A stretch of DNA of 64,000 nt, taken from an uncultured Pelagibacteraceae bacterium (GTDB lineage Bacteria; Pseudomonadota; Alphaproteobacteria; Pelagibacterales; Pelagibacteraceae). This document shows positions 9,941 through 18,153 of the stretch, one piece after another. The first letter of the stretch is position 1; the number at the start of each line of letters is the position of its first letter. The DNA lies in NCBI GenBank assembly GCA_902589505.1, contig CACITE010000001.1:1-64000 (forward strand), written 5' to 3'. Below the pieces are notes generated by a model, which did no database searches, was not told the DNA's origin, and saw only the letters and a program-made list of their open reading frames with translations. The translations under genes and the position numbers were made by a program.

Positions 9941-10963
9941 ATGAAAACTCTTAAGAGAATATTAGTTTCTTCGCTAGTTGCTATAGGTTTTTTTGCATTT
10001 AATGTAAATGCTAACGCATCTTGCGGAAAACTTGTTATCGCTGAACAAAATTGGGCATCAGCTGAACTAATGGCTAACGTTGATAAAATCATACTTGAAA
10101 AAGGTTATGGTTGCGAAGTCGAATTAGTTCCTGGAGCTACTATGCCAACTTTTACATCTATGAATGATAAAGGCACTCCTGACATGAATCCAGAACAATG
10201 GGCAAATGCAGTATACACTCCTTTGTTAAAAGCAGTTGGTGAAGGAAGATTGTTTCAAGCAAATAAAGAGCCGATTACTGGTCTTGGAGAAGGATGGTGG
10301 ATAACGCCTGGAACTGTAAAAGCACACCCAAAAATTAAAGGTATGACTGCTCTTGAAATTTTAGAACATCCTGAATGGTTTCCAGACAAGGAAGATCCGT
10401 CAAAAGGAGCTTTTGTTGGTTGTCCAGCAGGTTGGGGATGCCAATTAGCGAATGCAAATATGTTTGTTGCCTTCGAAATGGAAAAAAAAGGATGGAAGTT
10501 AATTGATCCAGGTTCTGCTGCAGGTTTAGATGGTACAATTTCTAAAGCATCAGACTCAGGAAAACCATGGTTTGGTTATTACTGGAATCCAACTTCGATG
10601 GTTGGAAAATATGGATTAATTCCAGTTGACTTCGGAGTTAAATTTGCAGGCAGAGATAATTGGGACAATTGTATAATGAAACCAGCTGGTGAATGCGCAA
10701 GTCCTAAGAAAACTGCGTGGACAAAATCAGAAGTAAATTCGATCATTACAAAAAGTTTTGTAGAAAAAGCTGGAAAAGACGCTGTGAAGTATGTTGAAAA
10801 ACGTACTTTTCCCGGTGATGTAATGAACGGAATGCTTGTTTACATGGCTGATAATCAAGCAAAAGGTTCAGATGCAGCAATTGAGTTTTTAAAACAGCAT
10901 GAAAAAGTTTGGAAGAAATGGGTTTCTTCAAGCGCTGCTAAAAAAATCAAAGCTGGTCTTTAA
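9941..10963 (+). CDS. opuAC: Glycine betaine/proline betaine ABC transporter substrate-binding protein
   Basis: Periplasmic binding protein of the ProX/OpuAC type, 340 residues. A signal peptide (MKTLKRILVSSLVAIGFFAF...NANA) is cleaved near residue 26. LVIAEQNWASAELMANVDKI is the start of the mature betaine-binding fold, and the Trp-rich segments GEGWWITPG and PWFGYYWNP are likely contributors to a cation-pi ligand cage. The ribosome site GAGGAG at 9927-9932 is strong, fitting high expression. It is followed by a terminator-like hairpin and the permease gene. The upstream demethylation genes suggest that imported betaine is catabolised. Confidence 0.93.
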   Translation: MKTLKRILVSSLVAIGFFAFNVNANASCGKLVIAEQNWASAELMANVDKIILEKGYGCEVELVPGATMPTFTSMNDKGTPDMNPEQWANAVYTPLLKAVGEGRLFQANKEPITGLGEGWWITPGTVKAHPKIKGMTALEILEHPEWFPDKEDPSKGAFVGCPAGWGCQLANANMFVAFEMEKKGWKLIDPGSAAGLDGTISKASDSGKPWFGYYWNPTSMVGKYGLIPVDFGVKFAGRDNWDNCIMKPAGECASPKKTAWTKSEVNSIITKSFVEKAGKDAVKYVEKRTFPGDVMNGMLVYMADNQAKGSDAAIEFLKQHEKVWKKWVSSSAAKKIKAGL

Positions 10964-10975
10964 AATATAATTTAT

Positions 10976-11013
10976 TTAACGAGCCTATTTAATTATAGGC
11001 TCGTTAATTTTTT
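10976..11013 (+). terminator. Intrinsic terminator/attenuator between opuAC and opuAB
   Basis: A 12-bp perfect stem, TTAACGAGCCTA paired with TAGGCTCGTTAA, has an 8-base loop and is followed by six T residues. This is a canonical Rho-independent terminator. Since the permease starts 10 bases later without room for a new promoter, partial read-through is expected, keeping binding protein in large excess over permease. Confidence 0.85.
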
Positions 11014-11022
11014 AGGAATTAA

Positions 11023-11907
11023 ATGGAACTTTTTACTAAATTTCCTACGATGGAACGATCAGCTCTTGCCGAGTTGAGAAAAGGAATTGATTTTGCTTTT
11101 AGAGATTTTTCTAAAGCGTACGGTGATTCTTTAGAAGCTTTTTTTGATCCATTATTATTTTTTTTAGTCAGATTGGAAAAGTTATTAATTACTTCTCCCT
11201 GGCCAATAATAATAATAATTATTTGTGGTTTAGCTTGGATTGGTTCAAGAAACTGGAAGTTGGTTCTTGGAGCAGCAATAGCATTTTTCTTTATCGGTTA
11301 CTTTGGTATGTGGGAAGATTGTATGGCAACAGTAGCAATTATTACTGTGTGTGTAATTATATGTATGTTTGTGGGAATACCAACGGGTGTATTGATGGCT
11401 CGTTCGGATAGAGTTGAAAGGGCAATTTTACCTATTTTAGATATGATGCAAACAATTCCAAGTTTTGTATATTTAATCCCAATACTAATGTTACTTGGAA
11501 TTGGAAAAGTTCCTGGATTAATAGCAATTTGCATTTACGCAGTTCCCCCAATAATAAGATTGACTAATCTCGGAATTCGGGAGGTAGATAAAGAAACTTT
11601 AGAAGCAAGCACAGCTTATGGTGCAACAACATTTCAAAAATTAAGAACAGTACAAATTCCACTAGCGCTACCAACGGTTTTTGCTGGAGTCAACCAAACT
11701 ATTATGATGGCTTTAGCAATGGTTGTTATTGCTTCAATGATAGGTGTAAAAGGTTTAGGAGTACCCATCTTGAGAGCAGTTTTAAATCAGTATCTTGCTT
11801 TAGGACTATTTAATGGTTTAGCAATTGTAGCTTTAGCAATTATTTTTGATAGAATTGCACAGGAGTATGGTCGTAGAATACAAAAACACCGTGGATACAA
11901 AAAATAA
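11023..11907 (+). CDS. opuAB: Glycine betaine/proline betaine ABC transporter permease
   Basis: Inner-membrane permease, 294 residues, of the ProW/OpuAB family. Hydrophobic helices begin near residue 55, and the core contains DMMQTIPSFVYLIP, a strong family marker. The coupling motif EASTAYGATTFQKLRTVQIPLALPT follows, then IMMALAMVVIASMIGVKGLG. The start ATG has AGGA just upstream inside the end of the terminator region. The cognate ATPase (opuAA/proV) is missing: the next gene lies on the opposite strand 7 bases away. The ATPase must be encoded elsewhere or shared with another transporter. Confidence 0.92.
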   Translation: MELFTKFPTMERSALAELRKGIDFAFRDFSKAYGDSLEAFFDPLLFFLVRLEKLLITSPWPIIIIIICGLAWIGSRNWKLVLGAAIAFFFIGYFGMWEDCMATVAIITVCVIICMFVGIPTGVLMARSDRVERAILPILDMMQTIPSFVYLIPILMLLGIGKVPGLIAICIYAVPPIIRLTNLGIREVDKETLEASTAYGATTFQKLRTVQIPLALPTVFAGVNQTIMMALAMVVIASMIGVKGLGVPILRAVLNQYLALGLFNGLAIVALAIIFDRIAQEYGRRIQKHRGYKK

Positions 11908-11914
11908 ATAATAT

Positions 11915-13135
11915 TTAAATTTTTTTGATCCTGCTGCTAATACCTTGTTCTTCTTTCAAATTAAAATCTTTAGAATTTAAATCATATAATTCTTTAATTC
12001 TTAACCTATTCGTTGAAACAGTTGGTATGTTTTTTTTTCTCATCCCCTCATGTCTTGCATAGACTGCTTTTTTTTTGTTAACCTGATGAGGTTGAAAATC
12101 ATCGATATCTTCTATTTTTAACTTGCCTCCAATGTGAATAAAACCAGCCTTGGCTGCATCATCTATTAAATTTAAACCTTTTTTAGTTCTAATAATTGCT
12201 GCGTTAAAACCTTCGTCCTCACCTTTTGGCGACCCGCCTCTCCATGTATCTAATGCAGCAATATCAGAACTTTCTCCAATCGCATCAGGACAAATTTTAC
12301 ATCTAAAATGAACTCTCCAAGTAGATTCTTCTCCCCAAAAAGAATTGTATTCACGATCATGTTCTCTTCCATCTTTTGTTTTAATATACATTTTTCCTGG
12401 ATTACCGAATCCTCTGTATCTAAAAACAGTTAACTCTTCTTCTTTCACTTTAAAACTTTCAATAAAATCCTGTGATTTTGTAAATTCAGTTGATCCTCCA
12501 CAAACTAAGGTTAATAAATATTTGCATAACTTATTAACTCTTTCATCTGATTTTGATAATTGTCTTATGGCACTAATATCGCAAGGTTTGCCTACAAATG
12601 CAAAAGGTTGGTTTAAATTTAAAGCAAAATGAAATTTATCCAAAGGAGAAGCGGGTCCATATCTTGAACAACTTCCAGAATCTAATAATTCATTCTTACT
12701 ATAACTGAGTTTAGATATACTCCGCATTGGTTTTTCAGGATCTGTAACTGTGTGTAAAATAAATTTTACTTTTTTTGATTCTAATAAATAAAGCGAAAGC
12801 CCATTTAATAATCCACCAGTTGAACTTTCAAATCTAATTTTATCATCAGTAGACCATGCGTAGCATAAAGATAAATAGTAACCCCAAACCAAATTATGTT
12901 TGGCTTTTTGATCAACTAGATTCTTTGGAAGACCATCAACAATAACACCAGGACAAACATTTAGTATTTTATTAAAATTGTCAGATGATATTTTGTTTAT
13001 TTCTTTAGGCTCAAGTCTTCCTTTATCAGACATAGATATTTCAATTTTATCTTTTCCTGTAATGCTTTGACAAAGACCACAACCAATACAAAGGCCATTA
13101 TTTACAATATCGCTTAATTTATTTATGGATGTCAT
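11915..13135 (-). CDS. FrhB/FdhB-type iron-sulfur flavoprotein (coenzyme F420 hydrogenase beta subunit family)
   Basis: A 406-residue protein of the FrhB/FdhB/HCAR family, redox proteins that hold FAD and iron-sulfur clusters. Family members include F420-reducing hydrogenase beta subunits and plant 7-hydroxymethyl chlorophyll a reductase. A CIGCGLC motif near residue 17 gives N-terminal cluster ligands, and CKICPDAIGESSDIA (about 280-295) is the family cysteine motif. It is the last gene of the eight-gene minus-strand cluster, 3 bases after the GFA-type gene. F420 use is unlikely from context, and the substrate is unknown. It could supply electrons to, or reduce a product of, the oxygenases upstream. 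Confidence 0.75.
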   Translation of the reverse strand: MTSINKLSDIVNNGLCIGCGLCQSITGKDKIEISMSDKGRLEPKEINKISSDNFNKILNVCPGVIVDGLPKNLVDQKAKHNLVWGYYLSLCYAWSTDDKIRFESSTGGLLNGLSLYLLESKKVKFILHTVTDPEKPMRSISKLSYSKNELLDSGSCSRYGPASPLDKFHFALNLNQPFAFVGKPCDISAIRQLSKSDERVNKLCKYLLTLVCGGSTEFTKSQDFIESFKVKEEELTVFRYRGFGNPGKMYIKTKDGREHDREYNSFWGEESTWRVHFRCKICPDAIGESSDIAALDTWRGGSPKGEDEGFNAAIIRTKKGLNLIDDAAKAGFIHIGGKLKIEDIDDFQPHQVNKKKAVYARHEGMRKKNIPTVSTNRLRIKELYDLNSKDFNLKEEQGISSRIKKI

Positions 13136-13138
13136 ATT

Positions 13139-13543
13139 TTATTTCTTTGGATATCGTTTAGATTTTGGTAAACGATTATCAAGTCTATAATATTCTAATT
13201 TATTTTTTACAAATATATTCATCTCCGTTTTAAGTTTGACTGGTCTATTAAACATTCCTGCTGAAATATGCATATCTTTTGAACCTGTTGATCTATAAAA
13301 TAAGCTTGCCCCACATTTATTACAAAATCCTCTTTTTGCTCCTTTAGAGGACTTGAACCATTTTAAAGTTTTTTTTTTATAAAATTTAATATTATCTAAT
13401 TTAACAGCAGTATAAGCCGCATGGTGTCCATGAGTTTTCATACATTGAATACAATGACAATTATGAATATCTCTATGGCGACCTTTGGTTTTAAACCGTA
13501 TACTACCGCAAAGGCAATTTGCCGTAAGAGAAATATTTTTCAT
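13139..13543 (-). CDS. GFA (Mss4-like) zinc protein
   Basis: A 134-residue protein of the GFA/CENP-V fold. Zinc-binding cysteines appear in CLCGSIRF (residues 10-17), CHCIQCMKTHG (about 29-39) and CNKCGASLFY (about 75-84), the three-part pattern of the family. Members were named for glutathione-dependent formaldehyde activation, though that activity is disputed for many. In this cluster, with a Rieske oxygenase and two dioxygenases that could release formaldehyde during demethylation, a role with formaldehyde or its adducts is attractive but only inferred. It overlaps the upstream dehydrogenase gene by 4 bases. Confidence 0.8.
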   Translation of the reverse strand: MKNISLTANCLCGSIRFKTKGRHRDIHNCHCIQCMKTHGHHAAYTAVKLDNIKFYKKKTLKWFKSSKGAKRGFCNKCGASLFYRSTGSKDMHISAGMFNRPVKLKTEMNIFVKNKLEYYRLDNRLPKSKRYPKK

Positions 13544-14487
13544 TTTCTAATTTTATTTTCGTATTTTTTTCTTAATTTTTGAAGATTAACTAAATATTCG
13601 TCCCTTATATTTGATATCATTGCTACAGATTTACCTTTAGCTTGTTGTCTAGTCCCAGATATAACTCTCGATGATAGTTTTTTAGATAGTTTTGGTGCTT
13701 TAAGTTTAGTCCAAGGTAATTTTAGTGCAGGTCCAAATTGTTCTAACATATGCTTCATTCCAGCTTTACCCCCTGCTAAATGATAAGTTAAAAATATTCC
13801 CATTAAAGACCATCTTAATCCCGGACCATCTTCAATTGATCTATCCAAATCTTTAGTAGATGCATAACCTTCATTGACTATATGCAAAGCCTCTCTCCAT
13901 AAAGCCTCTTGAAGTCTGTCTGCCAAATAACCGGGCAATTCTTTTTTTACCATAATTGGATTCATTGATATTGATTTGTAAAATTTATTAGCTTTGTTTA
14001 AAAATTTCTTTTTTGTTTTTTTTCCAGGAACGATCTCAACTCCAGGACACATATAAACAGGATTAAATGGGTGACCGATCATAGTTCGTGCTGGATTTTT
14101 ACATTTGGAATATATTCTGGTTGGTAGTAGACCAGATGAACTAGATGAAATAATAGCATTAGTTTTTGAGTATTTTCCAATAATACTCATTAACTTGGTT
14201 TTTATTTTATAATTTTCAGTTGCACATTCCTGAATAAAATCAGCTTCTTTTAGAGCTTCTTCAATTGACGTTACATATTTAAAATTTTTTAAATTAAGTG
14301 TTTTTTTATTGAATAATTTTTTTACATAAGGCCAAGTACGTTTTATCTCAGAAACTAATCTCTTTTTTAATTTTAGATCTTTATCAAATGCAACAACTTT
14401 TTTATTATGGGCTAGACATCTTATAATCCATCCAGCACCAATAACTCCTGTTCCTATGACTGTAACTTTATTTATATTATTTGGCAC
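13540..14487 (-). CDS. L-carnitine 3-dehydrogenase-like 3-hydroxyacyl dehydrogenase
   Basis: A 315-residue NAD-dependent dehydrogenase of the 3-hydroxyacyl-CoA dehydrogenase superfamily. The Rossmann motif VIGTGVIGAGW is at residues 10-20, and IGHPFNPVYMCPGVEIVPG contains the active-site His region. LADRLQEALWREALHIVNEG and GPGLRWSLMGIFLTYHLAGG closely follow the pattern of L-carnitine dehydrogenases, which oxidise carnitine to 3-dehydrocarnitine. A small, free hydroxy acid or betaine is therefore the likely substrate rather than acyl-CoA. The length is that of single-domain carnitine dehydrogenases, without the thioesterase domain fused in some. Confidence 0.78.
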   Translation of the reverse strand: MPNNINKVTVIGTGVIGAGWIIRCLAHNKKVVAFDKDLKLKKRLVSEIKRTWPYVKKLFNKKTLNLKNFKYVTSIEEALKEADFIQECATENYKIKTKLMSIIGKYSKTNAIISSSSSGLLPTRIYSKCKNPARTMIGHPFNPVYMCPGVEIVPGKKTKKKFLNKANKFYKSISMNPIMVKKELPGYLADRLQEALWREALHIVNEGYASTKDLDRSIEDGPGLRWSLMGIFLTYHLAGGKAGMKHMLEQFGPALKLPWTKLKAPKLSKKLSSRVISGTRQQAKGKSVAMISNIRDEYLVNLQKLRKKYENKIRK

Positions 14488-14489
14488 AA

Positions 14490-15221
14490 TTATTCCTTGT
14501 AAGACGGATCAACAGAATCACATCTTCTAAGCAAGGCTGGCCATTCATTTGGACCTGGAGAAAAAGCATCATATGCTTTTACAGTTTTTTCCCATAAAGA
14601 TTTTGCGGCTGTTTCTAACTTTAAGCCTGACCCTTGAGCCTGCACAGCGACTTCGCACATTCTTATAGCGTAATACATATTCATGAATGATTCCCCCGCC
14701 GTTTCTCCAACGGTTAAAAGTCCATGGTTCCTCATAATTAAAACTTTATTTTCTCCAAGATTTTTTGCTATTCTAAATCTTTCATCTTTATCTACCGATA
14801 TACCTTCCCAATCATGGTATCCAACTTTTCCGTAAAGCATAGCTGAGTCTTGAACTAAATATGGAATTCCATCTTTTAAAGAAGTTGCAGCTAATGCTTT
14901 TGGTGGATGGGCATGGAAAACAAATTTATTTTTTGGATGATTTAAGTGAACAGCGCTATGAATTATAAAACCTGCTGTATTTACATTTTCTGGACCTTCT
15001 AACACTTTACCATTTTCATCCACCTTAATTAAATTAGATGCTTTTACTTCTTCATAAACAAGTCCAAATTGATGCATAAAAAAAGTATGATCTGTTCCAG
15101 GCGTTCTTGCAGTTATATGATTCCAAACCGTATCATCCCAACCCATCATATGAGTTAATCTAAACATGGCCGCAAGATCGACTCTTACTTTCCATTCAGC
15201 TTCATTAATATTTTTTTTCAT
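14490..15221 (-). CDS. Class II aldolase/adducin family protein
   Basis: A 243-residue class II aldolase-fold protein. Likely zinc ligands are the His pair in FVFHAHPPKALA (about residues 100-110) and the His of MRNHGLLTVG (about 159-168). RLTHMMGWDDTVWNHITAR is the family N-terminal motif. Members cleave or decarboxylate small hydroxy or keto acids or sugar phosphates; adducin-like members with unknown substrates are common in alphaproteobacteria. It sits in the middle of the eight-gene minus-strand cluster with 2-base gaps or overlaps to its neighbours, so it probably acts on an intermediate of the same pathway. Confidence 0.82.
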   Translation of the reverse strand: MKKNINEAEWKVRVDLAAMFRLTHMMGWDDTVWNHITARTPGTDHTFFMHQFGLVYEEVKASNLIKVDENGKVLEGPENVNTAGFIIHSAVHLNHPKNKFVFHAHPPKALAATSLKDGIPYLVQDSAMLYGKVGYHDWEGISVDKDERFRIAKNLGENKVLIMRNHGLLTVGETAGESFMNMYYAIRMCEVAVQAQGSGLKLETAAKSLWEKTVKAYDAFSPGPNEWPALLRRCDSVDPSYKE

Positions 15222-16063
15222 CAGTCTGTTAATCCATCTCCTTGAATATTCTCTCTTTCAAAATGAATTGGCAAGGCCTTTCCATAAACTTGTTTAGAAT
15301 GTTCAGGTTTATTAATCTTCAAAGAGTCTTTTACATAACAAGGTAAAGCAATATATCTTGATGTTTTGCCTTCAATTTTTGTTACTCGATGCATTGAAAA
15401 TCTTCCCTTAAAAATTTGTAAATCACCAGGTTTTAAATCTAAAGATTTAACTTTTTTTCTGTCACCTTTTAAAACTTTGCTGACTTCTTCAAAGTTTTCA
15501 TTATCTTTATTTCTCAAATCTGGGGCGTACTCAAAAAATCCTCCTTTTTCTGTTTTTTGTACTAAAATACTTAAAGTAAATTCATTTCCATCAAAGTGCC
15601 AAGGAAAATAGTGATCAGTATGCATAACACTGTATGGATTTTTACCCAATGGATCTGCCCATGTGTAAAGAGGAAATACCTCAAGACTATCTGATACAAA
15701 TTTTAGCATTTCTTCTAAATCGTAAAACTTATTTAGATCCGAATCTTTTTTTAAGTCATCTGAATTTAAGTAACCACTTTGTCTAACAGTAAATATTCTT
15801 TTTGGATGATTTTCAGGAAGAGATTTATCTTCTTTTGTAAAATAAGGATTATGTTTATCGCTTGTAAAATAAATTTTGCTTAAGTTTTTATCCACCTCAT
15901 CTTTCATTTTTTTGATAGAATCTGGTCTAATGAAATCAGGAAGAACACAACAACCATCCTCATTAAGTTGTTTTCTAGTGTAATTGGTTAATTCTTTATA
16001 TTTTAAAGAACCAATTTCGTTTATCGGATATTTTTCTAAATTTATTATCTTATTTATATCCAT
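15221..16063 (-). CDS. 2-oxoglutarate/Fe(II) oxygenase-like protein (PhyH type), copy 1
   Basis: A 280-residue cupin-fold oxygenase of the phytanoyl-CoA-dioxygenase type. The 2-His-1-Asp iron motif is visible as HFDGNEFTLSI (H-x-D near residues 154-156), with distal His in FSMHRVTKIEG about 70 residues later, followed by an Arg (SRY) suited to 2-oxoglutarate. It is roughly half identical to its neighbour at 16066-16917, a tandem duplication. Such enzymes hydroxylate or oxidatively demethylate small metabolites; here a methylated zwitterion is guessed from context. The substrate is not determinable. Confidence 0.75.
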   Translation of the reverse strand: MDINKIINLEKYPINEIGSLKYKELTNYTRKQLNEDGCCVLPDFIRPDSIKKMKDEVDKNLSKIYFTSDKHNPYFTKEDKSLPENHPKRIFTVRQSGYLNSDDLKKDSDLNKFYDLEEMLKFVSDSLEVFPLYTWADPLGKNPYSVMHTDHYFPWHFDGNEFTLSILVQKTEKGGFFEYAPDLRNKDNENFEEVSKVLKGDRKKVKSLDLKPGDLQIFKGRFSMHRVTKIEGKTSRYIALPCYVKDSLKINKPEHSKQVYGKALPIHFERENIQGDGLTD

Positions 16064-16065
16064 GT

Positions 16066-16917
16066 CTAATCAGCTAAACCATCCGATCTTGGCTTATTCC
16101 TTTCAATGTGAATTGGCAACACTTTACCATATATAGCTTTTGAATGCTCTGGAGTATTTACTCTCCAGGGATCCAAAACATAAGCGGGTATGCAAAGATA
16201 TCTGGAACGATTTCCTTCTATTTTTGTTACACGATGAAGAGTAAAACGTCCTTTAAATATTTGAAGATCACCTGGTTCTAGTTTTAATTGACGAACTCTT
16301 TTACGTTCTCCATCGAGTACTTTTTTAACTTCTTCTAATTTTTCATTTCCAGGCTCACGTATGTTTGGGCAATATTCAAATATTCCACCTTTCTCAGGTT
16401 TTTGTATCATGAAACTTAAAGTAAATTCGCAGCTATCAAAGTGCCAAGGAAGAATACCGTTTGGTTTCATAACATTATAAGCATGACATGCTAGAGGGTC
16501 TGCCCATCTGTAAATTGGTGATATCCCAAGACAAGCTGAAACAAAATTTAAAAGTTCATCTTGTTCATAAAGAAATTTCATCTCAGAATCTTTTGGAAAG
16601 ACATCCGAGTTTAAATATCCATTATAACGATCCATAAATATTCTTTTAGGATGATCTTTTGGTAAAGAAGGATCGTCTTTTGAATATAGATATGCGTTTA
16701 TACTTTGTTTTGACATATAAACTTCATCGAGCTGTTTTTCTAACTCTGTATTCATTATTTTTAAAGATTTTGGCAAAATGAAACCAGGAATGGTAGAACA
16801 ACTAAACTGATCTAAATCACTTTTACATTTTTTTATTATTTCTTTAATTAATGAATTATTTAGATCATGAATTGGATATTTTTTAAGATCGACAATAGTT
16901 TCTAATCTATTACTCAT
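16066..16917 (-). CDS. 2-oxoglutarate/Fe(II) oxygenase-like protein (PhyH type), copy 2
   Basis: A 283-residue paralogue of the adjacent 280-residue oxygenase. The iron motif is HFDSCEFTLSF, distal His is in FTLHRVTKIEGNRSRY, and the PGDLQIFKGRF stretch is shared by both copies. The pair differ around the metal (GNE against SCE) and in the preceding segment (HTDHYFPW against KPNGILPW), so the substrates or reaction steps may differ. It overlaps the DddP-like gene by one base and lies 2 bases from copy 1, so all are co-transcribed. Confidence 0.75.
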   Translation of the reverse strand: MSNRLETIVDLKKYPIHDLNNSLIKEIIKKCKSDLDQFSCSTIPGFILPKSLKIMNTELEKQLDEVYMSKQSINAYLYSKDDPSLPKDHPKRIFMDRYNGYLNSDVFPKDSEMKFLYEQDELLNFVSACLGISPIYRWADPLACHAYNVMKPNGILPWHFDSCEFTLSFMIQKPEKGGIFEYCPNIREPGNEKLEEVKKVLDGERKRVRQLKLEPGDLQIFKGRFTLHRVTKIEGNRSRYLCIPAYVLDPWRVNTPEHSKAIYGKVLPIHIERNKPRSDGLAD

Positions 16918-18152
16918 TATAAATTTTCTAGTGGATGATGGGACATTAACTCAAGTCCATTATTGCCAACTAAATATTGTTGTTCTAATTTTACTCCTTC
17001 TTTACCTCCCACTTTTCCAATATAAGTCTCAACTGTAATAGTCATATTTTTTTCAAAACGACCTTCTCTTTGACCTCCGTCAGTTGGATATCTTATCATT
17101 GGCCACTCATCACAAAGCCCAATACCATGAACCATACAAGAATATCTATTCCCATAATATTCTTTTGGAAGTTTCCAAGACTTTTCAGTGAATTCTTTAA
17201 AGGATAATCCAGGTTTAATTAATCTAGAATTATGATTTATTTGTTCTACACCCATTAAATATAATTTTTTTTGCTCATCATTAAATTTGTTTCCTTCAAC
17301 AAAGGCTCTGGATATATCTGCGCAATACCCATAAGGACCCACCATATCGGTGTCAAAAGATACCATTTCACCGCTTTGAATAATTTTATTGCTACTTTCT
17401 TGCATCCATGGATTTGTTCTTTCTCCAGATGATAAAATTCTACATTCAACCCATTCTCCTCCATGCTCTATATTAGTTTTGTGTAAAATTGACCAAAGCT
17501 CATCTTCAGTCATTCCAGCTTCAAGCTCATTTCTCATTTTATTGACCGCAATTTCTGCAACGTCGATAGCTGCCTTCATGCATTTTAGCTCTTCTGGTGA
17601 TTTAATAACTCTTGCTTGCTCAACTATTGATTTTGCATCAACAACTTCAATGCCTGATTTATTCAAAGCTGTTATTGCTGGACCATTAATGACGTCAATT
17701 GCCAGCTTTTTAGTTTTAAAATATGAATTTGATAAATCTTTTACTTCATTAATCCATTTTTCCAACTGGATTCCAGCCTGATCTCCATTACTAAAATAAT
17801 CCCAAGTTATTGCCGGTCTAATTTCATTAATTAAATTTAAATGTTCGGATAATTTCTCACAGTTAAAATATTCATAAAGAATTACTGGACCATTAACAGG
17901 TATAAAACAGTAACGAGTTAAATTATGCATATTATAGACGCTCATGTTAACTGCATCGAGTGCATATCTGACATTGACAGGATCAAATAATATACAAGCT
18001 TCAAGATTATTTTTTTCTAACTCTTTTTTAACTCTATCTAATCTGTAAGATCTAAGTTTATGAAAATTTATTTCATCTTCTCTTAATCTTTTTTTTGTTA
18101 CAAAATTTTGTTTGGGTTTTATGTTCGGGTTAATTTTTCTATTAAATCTCAT
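16917..18152 (-). CDS. DddP-like M24 metalloenzyme (candidate DMSP lyase)
   Basis: A 411-residue pita-bread-fold (creatinase/aminopeptidase P) protein whose closest remembered match is the DMSP lyase DddP. The metal residues expected for DddP are in place: Asp267 and Asp269 in FDTDMVGPYG, Asp279 in CADIS, His342 in VHGIGLCDEWP, Glu375 in TVETY and Glu390 in KLEQQ. The FDTD pair and HG-GLCDEWP are DddP-like rather than typical of Xaa-Pro peptidases, and GGEW-E-R-L-SG-RTNPW also resembles DddP. DddP would make DMS and acrylate from DMSP. A related C-N or C-S hydrolase for another zwitterion is the alternative, since the neighbours are not standard ddd genes. Confidence 0.68.
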   Translation of the reverse strand: MRFNRKINPNIKPKQNFVTKKRLREDEINFHKLRSYRLDRVKKELEKNNLEACILFDPVNVRYALDAVNMSVYNMHNLTRYCFIPVNGPVILYEYFNCEKLSEHLNLINEIRPAITWDYFSNGDQAGIQLEKWINEVKDLSNSYFKTKKLAIDVINGPAITALNKSGIEVVDAKSIVEQARVIKSPEELKCMKAAIDVAEIAVNKMRNELEAGMTEDELWSILHKTNIEHGGEWVECRILSSGERTNPWMQESSNKIIQSGEMVSFDTDMVGPYGYCADISRAFVEGNKFNDEQKKLYLMGVEQINHNSRLIKPGLSFKEFTEKSWKLPKEYYGNRYSCMVHGIGLCDEWPMIRYPTDGGQREGRFEKNMTITVETYIGKVGGKEGVKLEQQYLVGNNGLELMSHHPLENL

Positions 18153-18153
18153 G

